Below are positions 29,501-36,227 of a DNA stretch of 64,000 nucleotides, piece after piece. Within the stretch, counting starts at the first letter, position 1. Every line of letters begins with the position of its first letter. Source of the stretch: Xestospongia bergquistia (lineage: Eukaryota; Porifera; Demospongiae; Haplosclerida; Petrosiidae); NCBI GenBank assembly GCA_963965975.1, contig OZ014411.1:19744446-19808445 (forward strand), read 5' to 3'. The translations under genes and the position numbers were made by a program. The notes under the pieces were generated by a model, which was not told where the DNA came from, made no database searches, and saw nothing but the letters and a program-made list of their open reading frames with translations.

Positions 29501-32500
29501 ATTTTCAGATAACATACAATTCCCACCACCATAAAATACAGACAAAACCAATGCAGTAAACAAAGTAATAAATATTAAGTTGCATACAATTACAAATTGT
29601 ATTACATAATACTATACTTACTTTCTATTATAGTATAAAGGACATATTCAGATAACATACAATCCCCACAACCATAAAATACAGAAAAAACAATACAGTA
29701 AACAAAGTAATAATTATTAAATTACATTATATTAAGCTACAATTGTAAATTTAACAACTTTTGTTAACATATTATTCAATGAAACAATCATTTAATTTAA
29801 TATGTACTACCTACATTTTGAATTGTTCATAACATGTACAGTTCCTCACTTTATAAAATTACATAGTATCACTTTACATTAATGGAACTATGACATATAA
29901 CAAAATTGTTTTTTAAAATGATTAAAAAACAGTAAATATTCATTAGTAAATCTTTTATCAAATATCAATTGACATTTATCTTAAAGATACATTTATATTA
30001 TTTTTACTATGATAGTGTACATGTTAATACTAATATCAACTTCTTTGGACTACTACCTAATTGGGAATTTTGTACAATTATAATACATAAAAACTTGTCA
30101 ATGTCAGGTAAAACATCTTTTATCATTATAATACTAATCATTATTAAACAGTGATCTCCCAGTCATAGCTTTCACATTAAAAAAACATATTATTTAAATT
30201 ACCTTAGTAGTGACAGTGTTGATATCAGCACCATTATCAACTAATGCTTCAACAATGTCTGTGTGGCCTTCATTTGATGCAATGTGAAGAACCGTCCACC
30301 CATCCTATTATAACAGATAAAACAAACAAACAGTCTGTTTAATGGACATCAATATTGCTATAATTATATGTAGCTTTGAAGTTTAAAGTACAAACACAAC
30401 ATTAAATAATGTAAACTCATTTAGTTAGTGGCTACTAGGAGGCAGATATAAGCACTCTTTACAAGGATATTGTCCTAAACAAGACTTTCATTGTTCATGA
30501 TGATATTCTTTGTTTTGGTAACTCCTATATTTACACTCAGTCCTGCATGGTAGTATTCATGTTGTTAACTGACATCCTTACATGTTTAATTTCCAGTATT
30601 ATAATAGAGATACTAATTGAAACATGGCATTATAGAAGCTAAGGATTACTCCACAATGACCTGCGTTTAGCCTAATAATATGTATGTTACTTTCAATACA
30701 GCCAGACATTCAGGTGGATATCGGTGGGTTGTCCTGATATTCTTAAACAACAGGTGAACAAGGTCATATTCATGTACACATTATTTTGCATCTTTTCTTG
30801 TCTACTAATCAATCTTATGATCAAAGCATTCTTAATTGAGAACTACTTCATAATATTATAATATTATTTCAGTACATGATGTAACAAAACTATATGACAC
30901 TATGAAATGGACTACATTTAGATTGTGACATTCGCTATATTAAATGTTTTAAAAATTACTTCTGCCTTCAATACTATGTCAAATAATCTTGATAACATTT
31001 AAGAAATGAGTAGTAATACAATATTTACAATAACAAACAAATAGATACTTACATTGTCAACAAGATTTAGATTGGCTCCTCCCTCTATTAATATCAAAAC
31101 GATGTCTTTGTGTCCCCTCATTGCTGCTAACATGACAGGACTAGATCCTTCCTAATAATTATCATAATAAACATGATAATATATAACAATCAATATAGAT
31201 AGGTATCATAACAGTTGTATATTATCTATATTATTAATTACTGCAGTACATGTATTATATTGGAATCATCATATAGCTAAAATAAAGTAATAACAAAATA
31301 TGTGTAACTGATGTAAATAAAGTACATGATGTAAATACACAATGTTCAAACATAATGTACACATCTAATAACAAGAAAATAATCAACAACTTGACTTTAG
31401 AGATAAAACATCACAATAGCAATAACTTTGCTATATTTTCTCTAATAGTTAACTACCAGTCTTAGTAATAACAAGATTATAATTCAATAATCATCCTATA
31501 ATTTTGTTTTGGAAGATAAAAACTGACTACAAAAATACAGACTTGATAGAGATATGGACAATTAATAAAGCAATGGATATCAAAGACTATATAAGCAGAG
31601 AAGCAAGATAGTAACAAACTTCAAACCACTGAAATATCATTAATTGTACACACTATCACTGTTAGTGGTATGTAATTCATTGGTTGCCACGTCCCTCATC
31701 AATTAATGTATGTAGTTTAATTTATACACAGTTTAAAAAACCACATACAACAACAAAATAAAATGAAACAACAACATATCGATATATATATACATTACAA
31801 ATTGTACTACATTATATCATACTTACTTCCTATTATATTATAAAAAATATATTCATAACATACAATACCACCATCATAAAAGTTCAGACAAAAATAATAC
31901 AGCAAACAAAGTAATAAATATTGAATTGTTTACAATTACAAATTCTACTACATTATATCATACTTACCCACTATTATATTATAAAGGACACATTCAGATA
32001 AAATAAGTTCCCGCCATCATTAAAGTGGAAACAAAAACAATATAGTAAACAAAGAAATGAATATTTAATTGCATACAATTACAAATTGTACTACATTATA
32101 TCAAACTTACTTCCTATTATATTGTAAAGGACATACTCAGATAACATAAAATAGCACCATCATAAAAGTAGAAACAAAAACAATATAGTAAACAAAGAAA
32201 TGAATATTTAATTGCATACAATTACAAATTGTACTACAGTATATCATACTTACTTCCTATTATATTATGAAGGGTATATTCAGATAACATACAATACCAC
32301 CATCATAAAAGTAGGAACAAAAACAATACAGTAAACAGAATAACAAATGTTGAATTGTATACAATTACAAATTCTACTACATTATATCATAAAGGACACA
32401 CTCAGATAACAAACAATCCCCACAAATACAACACAGTAAACAGTAATAATTATTAAATTCCATTATATCAAATCTATTTCATTACATGTTATCAAATGAT

Positions 32501-34150
32501 GAGAGACTTGATTTACATTATTTATTTAACTACTTATTTGTCATCATTGAGTCTTTTCAAGACTAGTAAGACTTAAAACTTAATTTTGTCAATTGGAGAA
32601 CCAGAACTAGTTAAATAGCTATATGCTTCTACTTTTCTTGCTTTCATTCTGTACTAGTACAATATTGATTATAATTCCCATAATAGTTATAAAAGGCATT
32701 TTAAGACTATTTGGAAACAGGCTATACAAATATTCCATAACTTAAAACTTTTGTAGTAGTATTTTCTAGTAAAGTGAACTCCGTCAATTGACATTATTTA
32801 TGATAATTATTATACTCAATATTCTTTAACAACTATTATTACCAAAAATATATCTTAATATGTATATTACCACATGGTGAATATTAATAGCTATTTAAAC
32901 ACTGTGGGTGTTTGTAGATATTTGTTGTTTAGTATAGCTTCTATTTACTTGTGGAAAAAGATATAAAAACAATTTAAACAAAGAAAATGGATGTAATGAT
33001 GACAATGTCACAAAGCACTGAAACAAGGTTGTCATATTACTTTGTATACACAAATCCATACAAAATCCAAATATAACTATCATACTATAAGTTTTATTAC
33101 TTTACACTAATTTTGTAGGGGTTTTGTTAAAAGACTACAAAGTGAACAACAAAAAAATGTTTTATATTTGTTTATTCAAATTACCTTAGTAGTAACAACA
33201 TTAATATTAGCACCATTATTAACTAATGCTTCAACAATGTTTGTGTGTCCTTGAAAAGCTGCATGATGAAGAGCCGTCCATCCATTCTATTGCAATAACA
33301 ACAATAATAAACAAACTATCAACAATATTACTAACAGTCTATCCTAATTAGACAAATGAATTAAGATACTACAAATGGTTCCAGTGTTATACAAGTACAT
33401 GTATACTTTGATAATGAAGTATACAAGTGAATAAAATACTCTCAAAAAATTCATGTAATGTAAAGATAATAGTAAAATATATCTCAAAATGATCACAGTA
33501 AAAATAGAAGTCTCAATATCTTTAATTAATACATGTAAAATGTCAACTCAAAATTTATTTCTAAAGGCTGCAAACTTGGTCCTCAACATTGACTGTTTTT
33601 AATAGTCAGTATTACTCTATCTTTTAATTCAACTGAAATAGCTTCATGTACACTGCCCATTAGAGAGCATTCTACTTGAGACAAAGGTTATATTTGCTCT
33701 GTACTATAGTATTATTGTCATAATCCAGAATGTAAAACCATGTGTGCTGTATATATATTACTGTATAGCAATTAATTTTTATTTGTTTAATTTGTGGATG
33801 GCTCTATACTGCCATAATTAACTATGACATTACAACAATGAATTATTCAATTATAACAATGATAATATATTAATATAAATTCAAATCTACAAACTAATTT
33901 AGCAATAGACCAGTAACTAACTCAGCTTGATTGGTTAGGTTGAAAGAAAACAAAATATGTAAACAAAAATTAACATTTGTTATATTTCAAGAAAGTTCAT
34001 TTAGACTGACTGTTTTATTTATTAAGTGTAAAATTAAATAATGAAAATAACTTACATCATCTGTAGCATTTACGTTTGCACCTTTTGAGATGGCATCATT
34101 TACTTCTGATAAGTTTCCTTCTTTGGCAGAATTAATTAGCTTGCTATTTC
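2460..34150 (-). CDS. Ankyrin-Roc-COR-death-ZU5-death domain protein, multi-exon
   Basis: A large minus-strand gene assembled by hand from 29 exons whose phases join without a break: an ankyrin cap exon (34056-34150), thirteen one-repeat ankyrin exons, the Roc-COR exon (8757-10814), linker exons, death domain 1 (6984-7255), ZU5 (4551-5104), two exons after ZU5, and death domain 2 (2872-3155). Roc-COR with ankyrin repeats and a death domain recalls DAPK1-type ROCO proteins; ZU5 plus death domain recalls UNC5, PIDD and ankyrins. A role as a GTP-regulated scaffold for death-fold signalling is inference from these families. The start is not found: the first exon seen enters in phase 1. The model could be two genes joined between 6331 and 5210, but no stop or start is visible there. 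Confidence 0.6.
2872..3155 (-). CDS. Death domain 2 exon
   Basis: A 284-bp exon (phase 1 in, phase 0 out). The translated block has the death-fold pattern: ARTAEWYHLGVKLGL at the second helix, then RMYRLWIQQKAENATRRNL, then an ALRAI and YLK helix. It aligns over its full length with the exon at 6984-7255 and carries a four-residue insertion near the start. Death domains assemble with one another in receptor and apoptosome-like complexes; partners here are unknown. Assignment as a death domain is by pattern, without a profile search. Confidence 0.65.
3820..3879 (-). CDS. Symmetric 60-bp linker exon (copy 1)
   Basis: A phase 1-1 exon encoding a Ser/Thr-rich linker (SEKSELTVSDTTTVVENKL) immediately before death domain 2. 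Near-identical exons lie at 6331-6390 and 7856-7915, each inside a duplicated segment. Confidence 0.55.
4105..4294 (-). CDS. Post-ZU5 exon 2
   Basis: A 190-bp exon (phase 0 in, phase 1 out; acceptor TTTAAG, donor GTAAGT) encoding about 63 residues that alternate hydrophobic and polar as in a beta sheet (ALPSLNFEVSFKDNKELTDL). Between ZU5 and the death domain, UNC5, PIDD and ankyrins carry a UPA domain; position suggests something similar here, but I do not see a diagnostic UPA motif. Confidence 0.5.
4344..4478 (-). CDS. Post-ZU5 exon 1
   Basis: A 135-bp exon, phase 0 on both sides, joining the ZU5 exon to the 4105-4294 exon. It encodes 45 residues with a basic start (QRFQNWKRRDLRPF) followed by a short beta-like stretch. 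No family recognised. Confidence 0.5.
4551..5104 (-). CDS. ZU5-like domain exon
   Basis: A 554-bp exon (phase 1 in, phase 0 out, donor GTATGT) encoding about 184 residues. The first 100 match the ZU5 pattern: a conserved YGVKFVVPPSSVEEGQ start, a beta strand ending in EVSIVSP, a central LPPNVEFVSCIYEI and a strand with RPIKLHLQHN. The rest contains a short strand plus NFGVVGIPEFCLIAIG, like the tail of PIDD/UNC5-type ZU5 domains. ZU5 domains mediate intramolecular closure or cytoskeletal binding. Identification rests on motif reading, and an SPRY- or UPA-like tail cannot be excluded. Confidence 0.6.
5154..5210 (-). CDS. Short lysine/proline linker exon before ZU5
   Basis: A 57-bp phase 1-1 exon with acceptor ACTTCAG and donor GTTAAT. 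It encodes a basic linker (ISPIISKVPSKKDVPCKQ) that joins the 6331-6390 exon to ZU5 in frame. Confidence 0.45.
5211..6330. other. Intron with a partial third copy of the duplicated segment
   Basis: No exon was found between 5211 and 6330. From about 5880 it repeats the 3.4-3.9 kb and 7.45-7.93 kb intronic sequence, including the telomere-like TTTAGGGTTAG stretch, so part of this intron is a partial third copy of the duplicated segment. Confidence 0.55.
6331..6390 (-). CDS. Symmetric 60-bp linker exon (copy 2)
   Basis: A phase 1-1 exon encoding a Ser/Thr-rich linker ending TVAETKLG. It sits just after the acidic linker exon 6541-6610 and before the ZU5 part of the gene. It is a paralogue of the 3820-3879 and 7856-7915 exons. 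Confidence 0.5.
6541..6610 (-). CDS. Acidic linker exon after death domain 1
   Basis: A 70-bp exon, phase 0 in and phase 1 out, encoding EAENEGTQETTIDVTNLHIT and a few more residues. It is a duplicate of 2460-2520 with three extra codons (NLH). Confidence 0.55.
6984..7255 (-). CDS. Death domain 1 exon
   Basis: A 272-bp exon (phase 1 in, phase 0 out, donor GTTAGT) coding a death-fold domain: FARTAEWRLLGVQLEL, QMYQLWIQQKAKDATRRNL and LIALRAI are the helix cores. It is clearly paralogous to the 2872-3155 exon but differs in surface residues around the second and third helices, so the two domains may bind different partners (inference). The in-frame ATG at 7260-7262 lies upstream of the acceptor and is probably not a start. 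Confidence 0.65.
7856..7915 (-). CDS. Symmetric 60-bp linker exon (copy 3)
   Basis: A phase 1-1 exon of the SEKSELTVSDTTTVVETKL type immediately upstream of death domain 1, matching the exons at 3820-3879 and 6331-6390. Confidence 0.55.
7989..8045 (-). CDS. Linker exon, possible first helix of death domain 1
   Basis: A 57-bp phase 1-1 exon encoding GKEPRKIDLQPILGDIEQA. The pattern DLxxILxDIE resembles the first helix that precedes many death domains. The matching exon is missing in front of death domain 2. Confidence 0.5.
8373..8432 (-). CDS. Ser/Thr/Gly-rich linker exon
   Basis: A 60-bp phase 1-1 exon (acceptor TATAAAG, donor GTGAGA) encoding a flexible segment with PDTAGSSCPTLTVGG. No domain recognised. 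A broken copy lies at about 390-470. Confidence 0.5.
8586..8709 (-). CDS. Alpha-helical exon following Roc-COR
   Basis: A 124-bp exon, phase 0 in if the acceptor is ACAAG at 8710-8711, and phase 1 out at GTTTGT. It encodes about 41 residues with long amphipathic helices (FKDIILILLYHVKDLASP, then VSKPLLEKI). A stronger-looking TTTTAG acceptor 22 bp upstream would be out of phase, so the chosen acceptor is uncertain. A decayed copy lies at about 600-730. Confidence 0.45.
8757..10814 (-). CDS. Ankyrin repeat + Roc GTPase + COR domain exon
   Basis: A single 2058-bp exon, phase 0 on both sides. It opens with most of an ankyrin repeat (SGNTPLHNACSEGSTG), so the ATG at 10725-10727 is internal, not a start. 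Counting from that Met, the Roc domain has the P-loop GDTSVGKSS at 50-58, the G3 motif DLAGQ at 107-111 and SRLDEL at 177-182 in the G4 place. The COR part follows from about residue 230, with the LGWCLWCPDPYEF and TRFLHMLLLSLAY signature known from DAPK1-like ROCO proteins. Roc-COR tandems bind and hydrolyse GTP and dimerise through COR. The G4 element is not the textbook NKxD, as is common in this family. The upstream acceptor is ACTTAG, the donor GTAAGT. Confidence 0.85.
10815..11890. other. Intron without visible features
   Basis: AT-rich intron between the Roc-COR exon and the last separate ankyrin exon. No coding frame, repeat or element recognised. Confidence 0.5.
11891..11989 (-). CDS. 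Ankyrin repeat exon, NNDTALHF type (unit 1)
   Basis: A 99-bp phase 0-0 exon coding one 33-residue ankyrin repeat: NNDTALHFAALHDN, then VDIVAAIFN and VHIDVKNR. Acceptor TTCTCAG, donor GTGAGT. It differs at one amino acid (Asp/Asn) from its duplicate at 15106-15204. Confidence 0.8.
12634..12732 (-). CDS. Ankyrin repeat exon, EGKTALMIA type (unit 1)
   Basis: A 99-bp phase 0-0 exon coding one ankyrin repeat (EGKTALMIAVSKNHTDIA, then IKSGCSVDIVDK). Acceptor TTATAG, donor GTAAGT. Duplicate at 15846-15944. Confidence 0.8.
13808..13890 (-). pseudogene. Broken ankyrin exon lacking its 5' half (unit 1)
   Basis: The 3' half of a type A ankyrin exon (HTAIVKALVDNGVDIN) is present with its GTAATT donor, but the GWTALHFAS half and the acceptor are gone. 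A 12-bp loss relative to the 17091 copy also removes the VTT codons. The same large deletion is present in the copy at 17091-17181. Confidence 0.65.
14489..14546. repeat. 15-bp inverted repeat (hairpin)
   Basis: TTATAACACATCCGG at 14489-14503 faces its perfect reverse complement at 14532-14546 across a 28-bp loop. It directly abuts the left terminal repeat of the element at 14553-15031 and is absent from the paralogous intron near 11.78 kb, so it was probably gained with that insertion. Confidence 0.7.
14553..15031 (-). mobile_element. TIR element carrying a DUF3504/KIAA1958-like tyrosine-recombinase fragment
   Basis: Perfect 20-bp terminal inverted repeats, TATAGTACGTTGCTAGGTGG, lie at 14553-14572 and 15012-15031. 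On the minus strand the interior codes a fragment with STMWAVKNYNEWSKARNA, then in another frame LSKWLGLFIAETRKQDGGLY and LYLLLSGVYRYMKS. This is the N-terminal part of the Crypton-derived DUF3504 recombinase family (KIAA1958, QRICH1, ZMYM). One frameshift separates the halves and the catalytic domain is missing, so it is not autonomous. The paralogous intron at about 11.76-11.82 kb lacks the whole insertion. Confidence 0.65.
15106..15204 (-). CDS. Ankyrin repeat exon, NNDTALHF type (unit 2)
   Basis: A 99-bp phase 0-0 ankyrin exon (NNDTALHFAALHNNVDIVAA), duplicate of 11891-11989 at an offset of 3215 bp, with intact acceptor and donor. Confidence 0.8.
15846..15944 (-). CDS. Ankyrin repeat exon, EGKTALVIA type (unit 2)
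   Basis: A 99-bp phase 0-0 ankyrin exon (EGKTALVIAASKNHTDIA), duplicate of 12634-12732 at an offset of 3212 bp; three residues differ. Confidence 0.8.
16083..16162. repeat. Solo fragment of the 143-bp minisatellite
   Basis: About 80 bp matching the minisatellite core (TTGAATTGCATACAATTA ... ACTTAC TTT CTATTATATT) interrupts unit 2. The corresponding point in unit 1 (about 12868) is uninterrupted, so the fragment was inserted, or lost from unit 1, after the unit duplicated. Confidence 0.6.
17091..17181 (-). pseudogene. Broken ankyrin exon lacking its 5' half (unit 2)
   Basis: It retains HTAIVKALVDNGVDINTVTTK and the GTAATT donor. Compared with 20773-20874, about 120 bp covering the first half of the exon, the acceptor and the adjoining intron are deleted; what follows aligns with the intron sequence around 20.97 kb. 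No in-phase acceptor was found, so it is probably skipped. Confidence 0.65.
17708..17806 (-). CDS. Ankyrin repeat exon, type B (EGSSPVM), copy 1
   Basis: A 99-bp phase 0-0 exon: EGSSPVMIATMKGHKNIV, then LMLIERGANLNLVDN. Acceptor CTTAG, donor GTAAGT. The equivalent exon is missing from unit 1, where sequence like that near 12.17 kb follows directly (14.36 kb). Confidence 0.8.
18274..20280. repeat. Minisatellite block A, ~143-bp period, about 14 units
   Basis: Tandem ~143-bp units containing, on the gene strand, GTACAATTTGTAATTG, a donor-like GTAAGTAT, an upstream TATAATATAATAG and TTTGTCTGTACTTTTATG. Three bases between AG and GTAAGT vary between units (GTG, AGA, AAA, TGG, GAG, CTG, GAA in this block). 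A diverged unit with CTG lies at about 17.97 kb. Confidence 0.85.
20773..20874 (-). CDS. Ankyrin repeat exon, type A (AGWTALHF), copy 1
   Basis: A 102-bp phase 0-0 exon with a 34-residue ankyrin repeat (AGWTALHFASYGGHTAIV, then ALVDNGADINTVTTK). Acceptor TAATAG, donor GTAATT. Confidence 0.8.
21823..21921 (-). CDS. Ankyrin repeat exon, type B, copy 2
   Basis: A 99-bp phase 0-0 exon: EGSSPVMIATMRGHRDIV, then LIERGANLNLVDN. Lies 108 bp downstream, on the gene strand, of a near-identical exon at 22030-22128. Confidence 0.8.
22030..22128 (-). CDS. Ankyrin repeat exon, type B, copy 3 (local duplicate)
   Basis: A 99-bp phase 0-0 exon (KGSSPVMIATMRGYKDIV, ending NLVNK) with donor GTTAGT. It arose from a 207-bp local duplication with 21823-21921; the ~4.7-kb neighbours have only one such exon. 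Confidence 0.75.
22965..23975. repeat. Minisatellite block B, ~143-bp period, about 7 units
   Basis: Same unit as block A. Variable triplets on the gene strand: GTG, TGG, TGG, AGG, TTG, GAA, GAA. Confidence 0.85.
24290..25030. repeat. Minisatellite block C, ~143-bp period, about 5 units
   Basis: Variable triplets TGG, AAA, GAA, AAA, AAA. The block starts at a junction with unit-start sequence (CTACTAATGCAGTAAC) that recurs at 28.98 kb. Confidence 0.85.
25509..25610 (-). CDS. Ankyrin repeat exon, type A (DGWTVLHI), copy 2
   Basis: A 102-bp phase 0-0 ankyrin exon: DGWTVLHIASNEGHTDIV, then ALVDNGADINTVTTK. Same protein sequence as the 30203-30304 exon. Confidence 0.8.
26360..26458 (-). CDS. 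Ankyrin repeat exon, type B, copy 4
   Basis: A 99-bp phase 0-0 exon: EGSSPVMLATMNGHKDIV, then LLEREANLNLVDK. The usual ERGAN is EREAN here, a change at the loop glycine. Confidence 0.8.
27105..28690. repeat. Minisatellite block D, ~143-bp period, about 11 units
   Basis: Variable triplets ATG, GTG, GAA, GAT, GTG, GAT, TGG, TGG, AAA, AAA, AAA. The last three units are nearly identical, indicating recent homogenisation. Confidence 0.85.
28985..29725. repeat. Minisatellite block E, ~143-bp period, about 5 units
   Basis: Near-exact copy of block C at an offset of 4695 bp, with the same triplet order TGG, AAA, GAA, AAA, AAA. Confidence 0.85.
30203..30304 (-). CDS. Ankyrin repeat exon, type A (DGWTVLHI), copy 3
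   Basis: A 102-bp phase 0-0 exon identical in protein to 25509-25610, offset 4694 bp. Confidence 0.8.
31053..31151 (-). CDS. Ankyrin repeat exon, type B, copy 5
   Basis: A 99-bp phase 0-0 exon: EGSSPVMLAAMRGHKDIV, then LILIEGGANLNLVDN, with the usual ER of the loop replaced by EG. Confidence 0.8.
31790..32455. repeat. Minisatellite block F, ~143-bp period, about 5 units
   Basis: Triplets GAA, TGG, GAA, GAA. The last unit has lost the whole ACTTAC-to-CTATTATATT stretch. Confidence 0.8.
32456..33184. other. Intron without visible features
   Basis: AT-rich; no sustained frame, repeat or element recognised. A short minus-strand frame at 32895-33083 has no splice context and looks random. Confidence 0.4.
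33185..33286 (-). CDS. Ankyrin repeat exon, type A (NGWTALHH), most diverged
   Basis: A 102-bp phase 0-0 exon: NGWTALHHAAFQGHTNIV, then ALVNNGANINVVTTK. First full repeat after the cap exon, and more diverged than the 20-31 kb copies, so it may be close to the founder. Confidence 0.8.
34056..34150 (-). CDS. N-terminal ankyrin cap exon
   Basis: A 95-bp exon entering in phase 1 and leaving in phase 0. It encodes KLINSAKEGNLSEVNDAI, then SKGANVNATDD, the usual capping repeat of an ankyrin array. Acceptor TTTAG, donor GTAAGT. The exon before it is not established; the phase needs one base from upstream. Confidence 0.75.
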
Positions 34151-35495
34151 CTAAAGTAAAAACAAAATACTAAATGCATTACATAATGATTCTCCTAAAC
34201 AAAGATAATGTAAATAAATATTACTTGTTGGCCAATTTTTTTCTATTTTTCAACAACAATTATCAATTTGCACTAATAATAAATTTTATTGTGAATAATG
34301 TAGCAAACGATTAATAAGAAACCTTAAAAGAAGTGTACTTGATTTTTGACTTTGTTAAAGCTTGTTCAAGTATAGTTTGATCCAGATTCAATGATTATAT
34401 CTCATGATAAGAACATACTAACTAATGGTTGGTGCCACTAAATAGCCTTGTAAATTAAATTGCACAACTGCATATCAATTAGTTTACATATTAGATATAA
34501 AACAACTCATCCTGCACTATATGCAAACCAACTAACCATAGATTGTTTAAATCAATCTATTTTTGCAGTTTTGTTAGGCTTTTAGGGAAATTGTCATGAA
34601 TTAAATTAGTAATTATAAAAATGTTGCATATCACAATATTTTAAAAATAAATATCTACCATGATTTAAGAATGACTCCAGCTGCAGCCTTGAGAGAAAAC
34701 ACCTTGTATACTTGTGCTAATATACACATTGATTACATATAGTCAATATAACCTGTCAGCGTGTTATGGTCCATTACATGATACTTCCTTATTATTTTAC
34801 TTCATTGTTATTTGACAAAGCTCAAACTTATATAGACTATTCTCATAGTATCAACATTTGTTGTATCACAGGAATGTAAAAGTTCAATGCACCTCTGATC
34901 TCATTCATTGCTCTATATATACAACAATAATGTACAGTAATGTATGATCTAGACACACTTGGTAGAAAAAATTTAAGTGGAAGACTTAGATAGGTACATA
35001 GGAACATTATAGACACTCCCTCTCTGAAGGAAACAAAAGAAGGACTGATTACACTTAAATACTACTCAGTCCTGTCATTTTACTTATAGCAAAATATTAT
35101 ACTCTTACTTTTTCCCATGGCAACTACTATTAGCACAAACAGAACCCAACAGGAGTTTAGAAAGGAAAGACTAGAGACAGGAACGTTGCAAATTAAATGA
35201 ATGTTTTAGCTTAATTAATATCCTTTGTCAAAGATTCATTATAATTCCAAAGTTATTTTAAAATAGCTCCCTGGATACAGAAATTGTGTTAAAGATTTTT
35301 TCCCTTAATGTCACAGGTAGGCTACCTTAGTCATATTAAATATGTAGGATGGTCCTACACAGCTTATATGCTCTAATTCATTGTAAAGAAACAGGACTGT
35401 ATTTTAATCACATGTGACTGTAAATTTTTAATATATTCTGATATTATATCCTAGCAATTTGCATTAACTTAAGAAAAATTTAGATACCTGTACAG
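34151..35495. other. Non-coding, no features recognised
   Basis: AT-rich sequence between the cap exon and the retrotransposon. I see no exon, RNA gene or element in it. Confidence 0.4.
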
Positions 35496-35683
35496 TGTGA
35501 TAAACTGAAACATAACTTATACTTTGTATTTGTGTGTACTATTATCATTTATTATTATTATTATTATTAATATTATTACTATTATTATTATTTCTATTTT
35601 GGTTAGTTATCTAACTATTGCTTGGTGAATCCATATAAATGTGGGTACAAGGTTGTTTTCATTCCATTTCCTCAGTCACTACA
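35496..35683 (+). repeat. 5' LTR, internally deleted
   Basis: 188 bp, from TGTGATAAACTG to CACTACA, with an ATT microsatellite inside. Relative to the 3' LTR it lacks about 65 bp after CCATATAA. Confidence 0.75.
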
Positions 35684-36227
35684 TTGGCTAAGAGGTTACA
35701 TGGATTTGCTGTTCAACATATTAGTACGTGGAAAGATCTCGAGTTTCAACCTTGGTCATGAATCTTAGAGGTCATGTGCTGAACGAAGCTAAACAGAAAG
35801 TTAATAGCACTTACTGTATATGGCCCTTCAACATTTCAGCTATTTAATAAGAGTTGCTACAAGCAATTAGCTCAGGTGATAAATTGTAATGGATTTTAAC
35901 CAGTTCCTCAACAGTCATTATAACCTTACACCTTCTCTGATTTAAACTCAACATTAGAGCATGTAAAGAAAGCGAATCTGTAGCTACTTATGTAGCAGAA
36001 TTGAAGAGAGTCAAAGAATATATACTTGGGATTTAGCAAACGTTTGTGAATGAAAATTAATGGTTTACGATAGATTAATCTGTGACATCAATGATGTCTA
36101 CTACAAGAACCACACCTCACATACAAGAAAGCCTTTTAACTACCTCAACTTGATCTATGGGGCTTGGTGATCTTCACATCCCAGACCTACTAAAGCAATT
36201 ACCTTCCTCGTCCACTATGCAGCTTCT

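Larger units (their letters stand above)
20280..31500. repeat. Tandem higher-order units of about 4.7 kb
   Basis: Units starting near 20.28, 25.02 and 29.72 kb share order and sequence: an ATTAAGCTACAATTG start, about 500 bp of spacer, a type A ankyrin exon, a type B ankyrin exon, spacer and minisatellite. The offset between the second and third units is 4693-4695 bp at four landmarks (exons 25509/30203 and 26360/31053, block C/E, and the spacer at 25274/29969). Confidence 0.8.

Noticed and set aside
18274-32455. Minisatellite blocks as a CRISPR array
   Set aside because: The unit is ~143 bp with only three variable bases, in an animal intron; there are no spacers of 30-40 bp and no cas genes.
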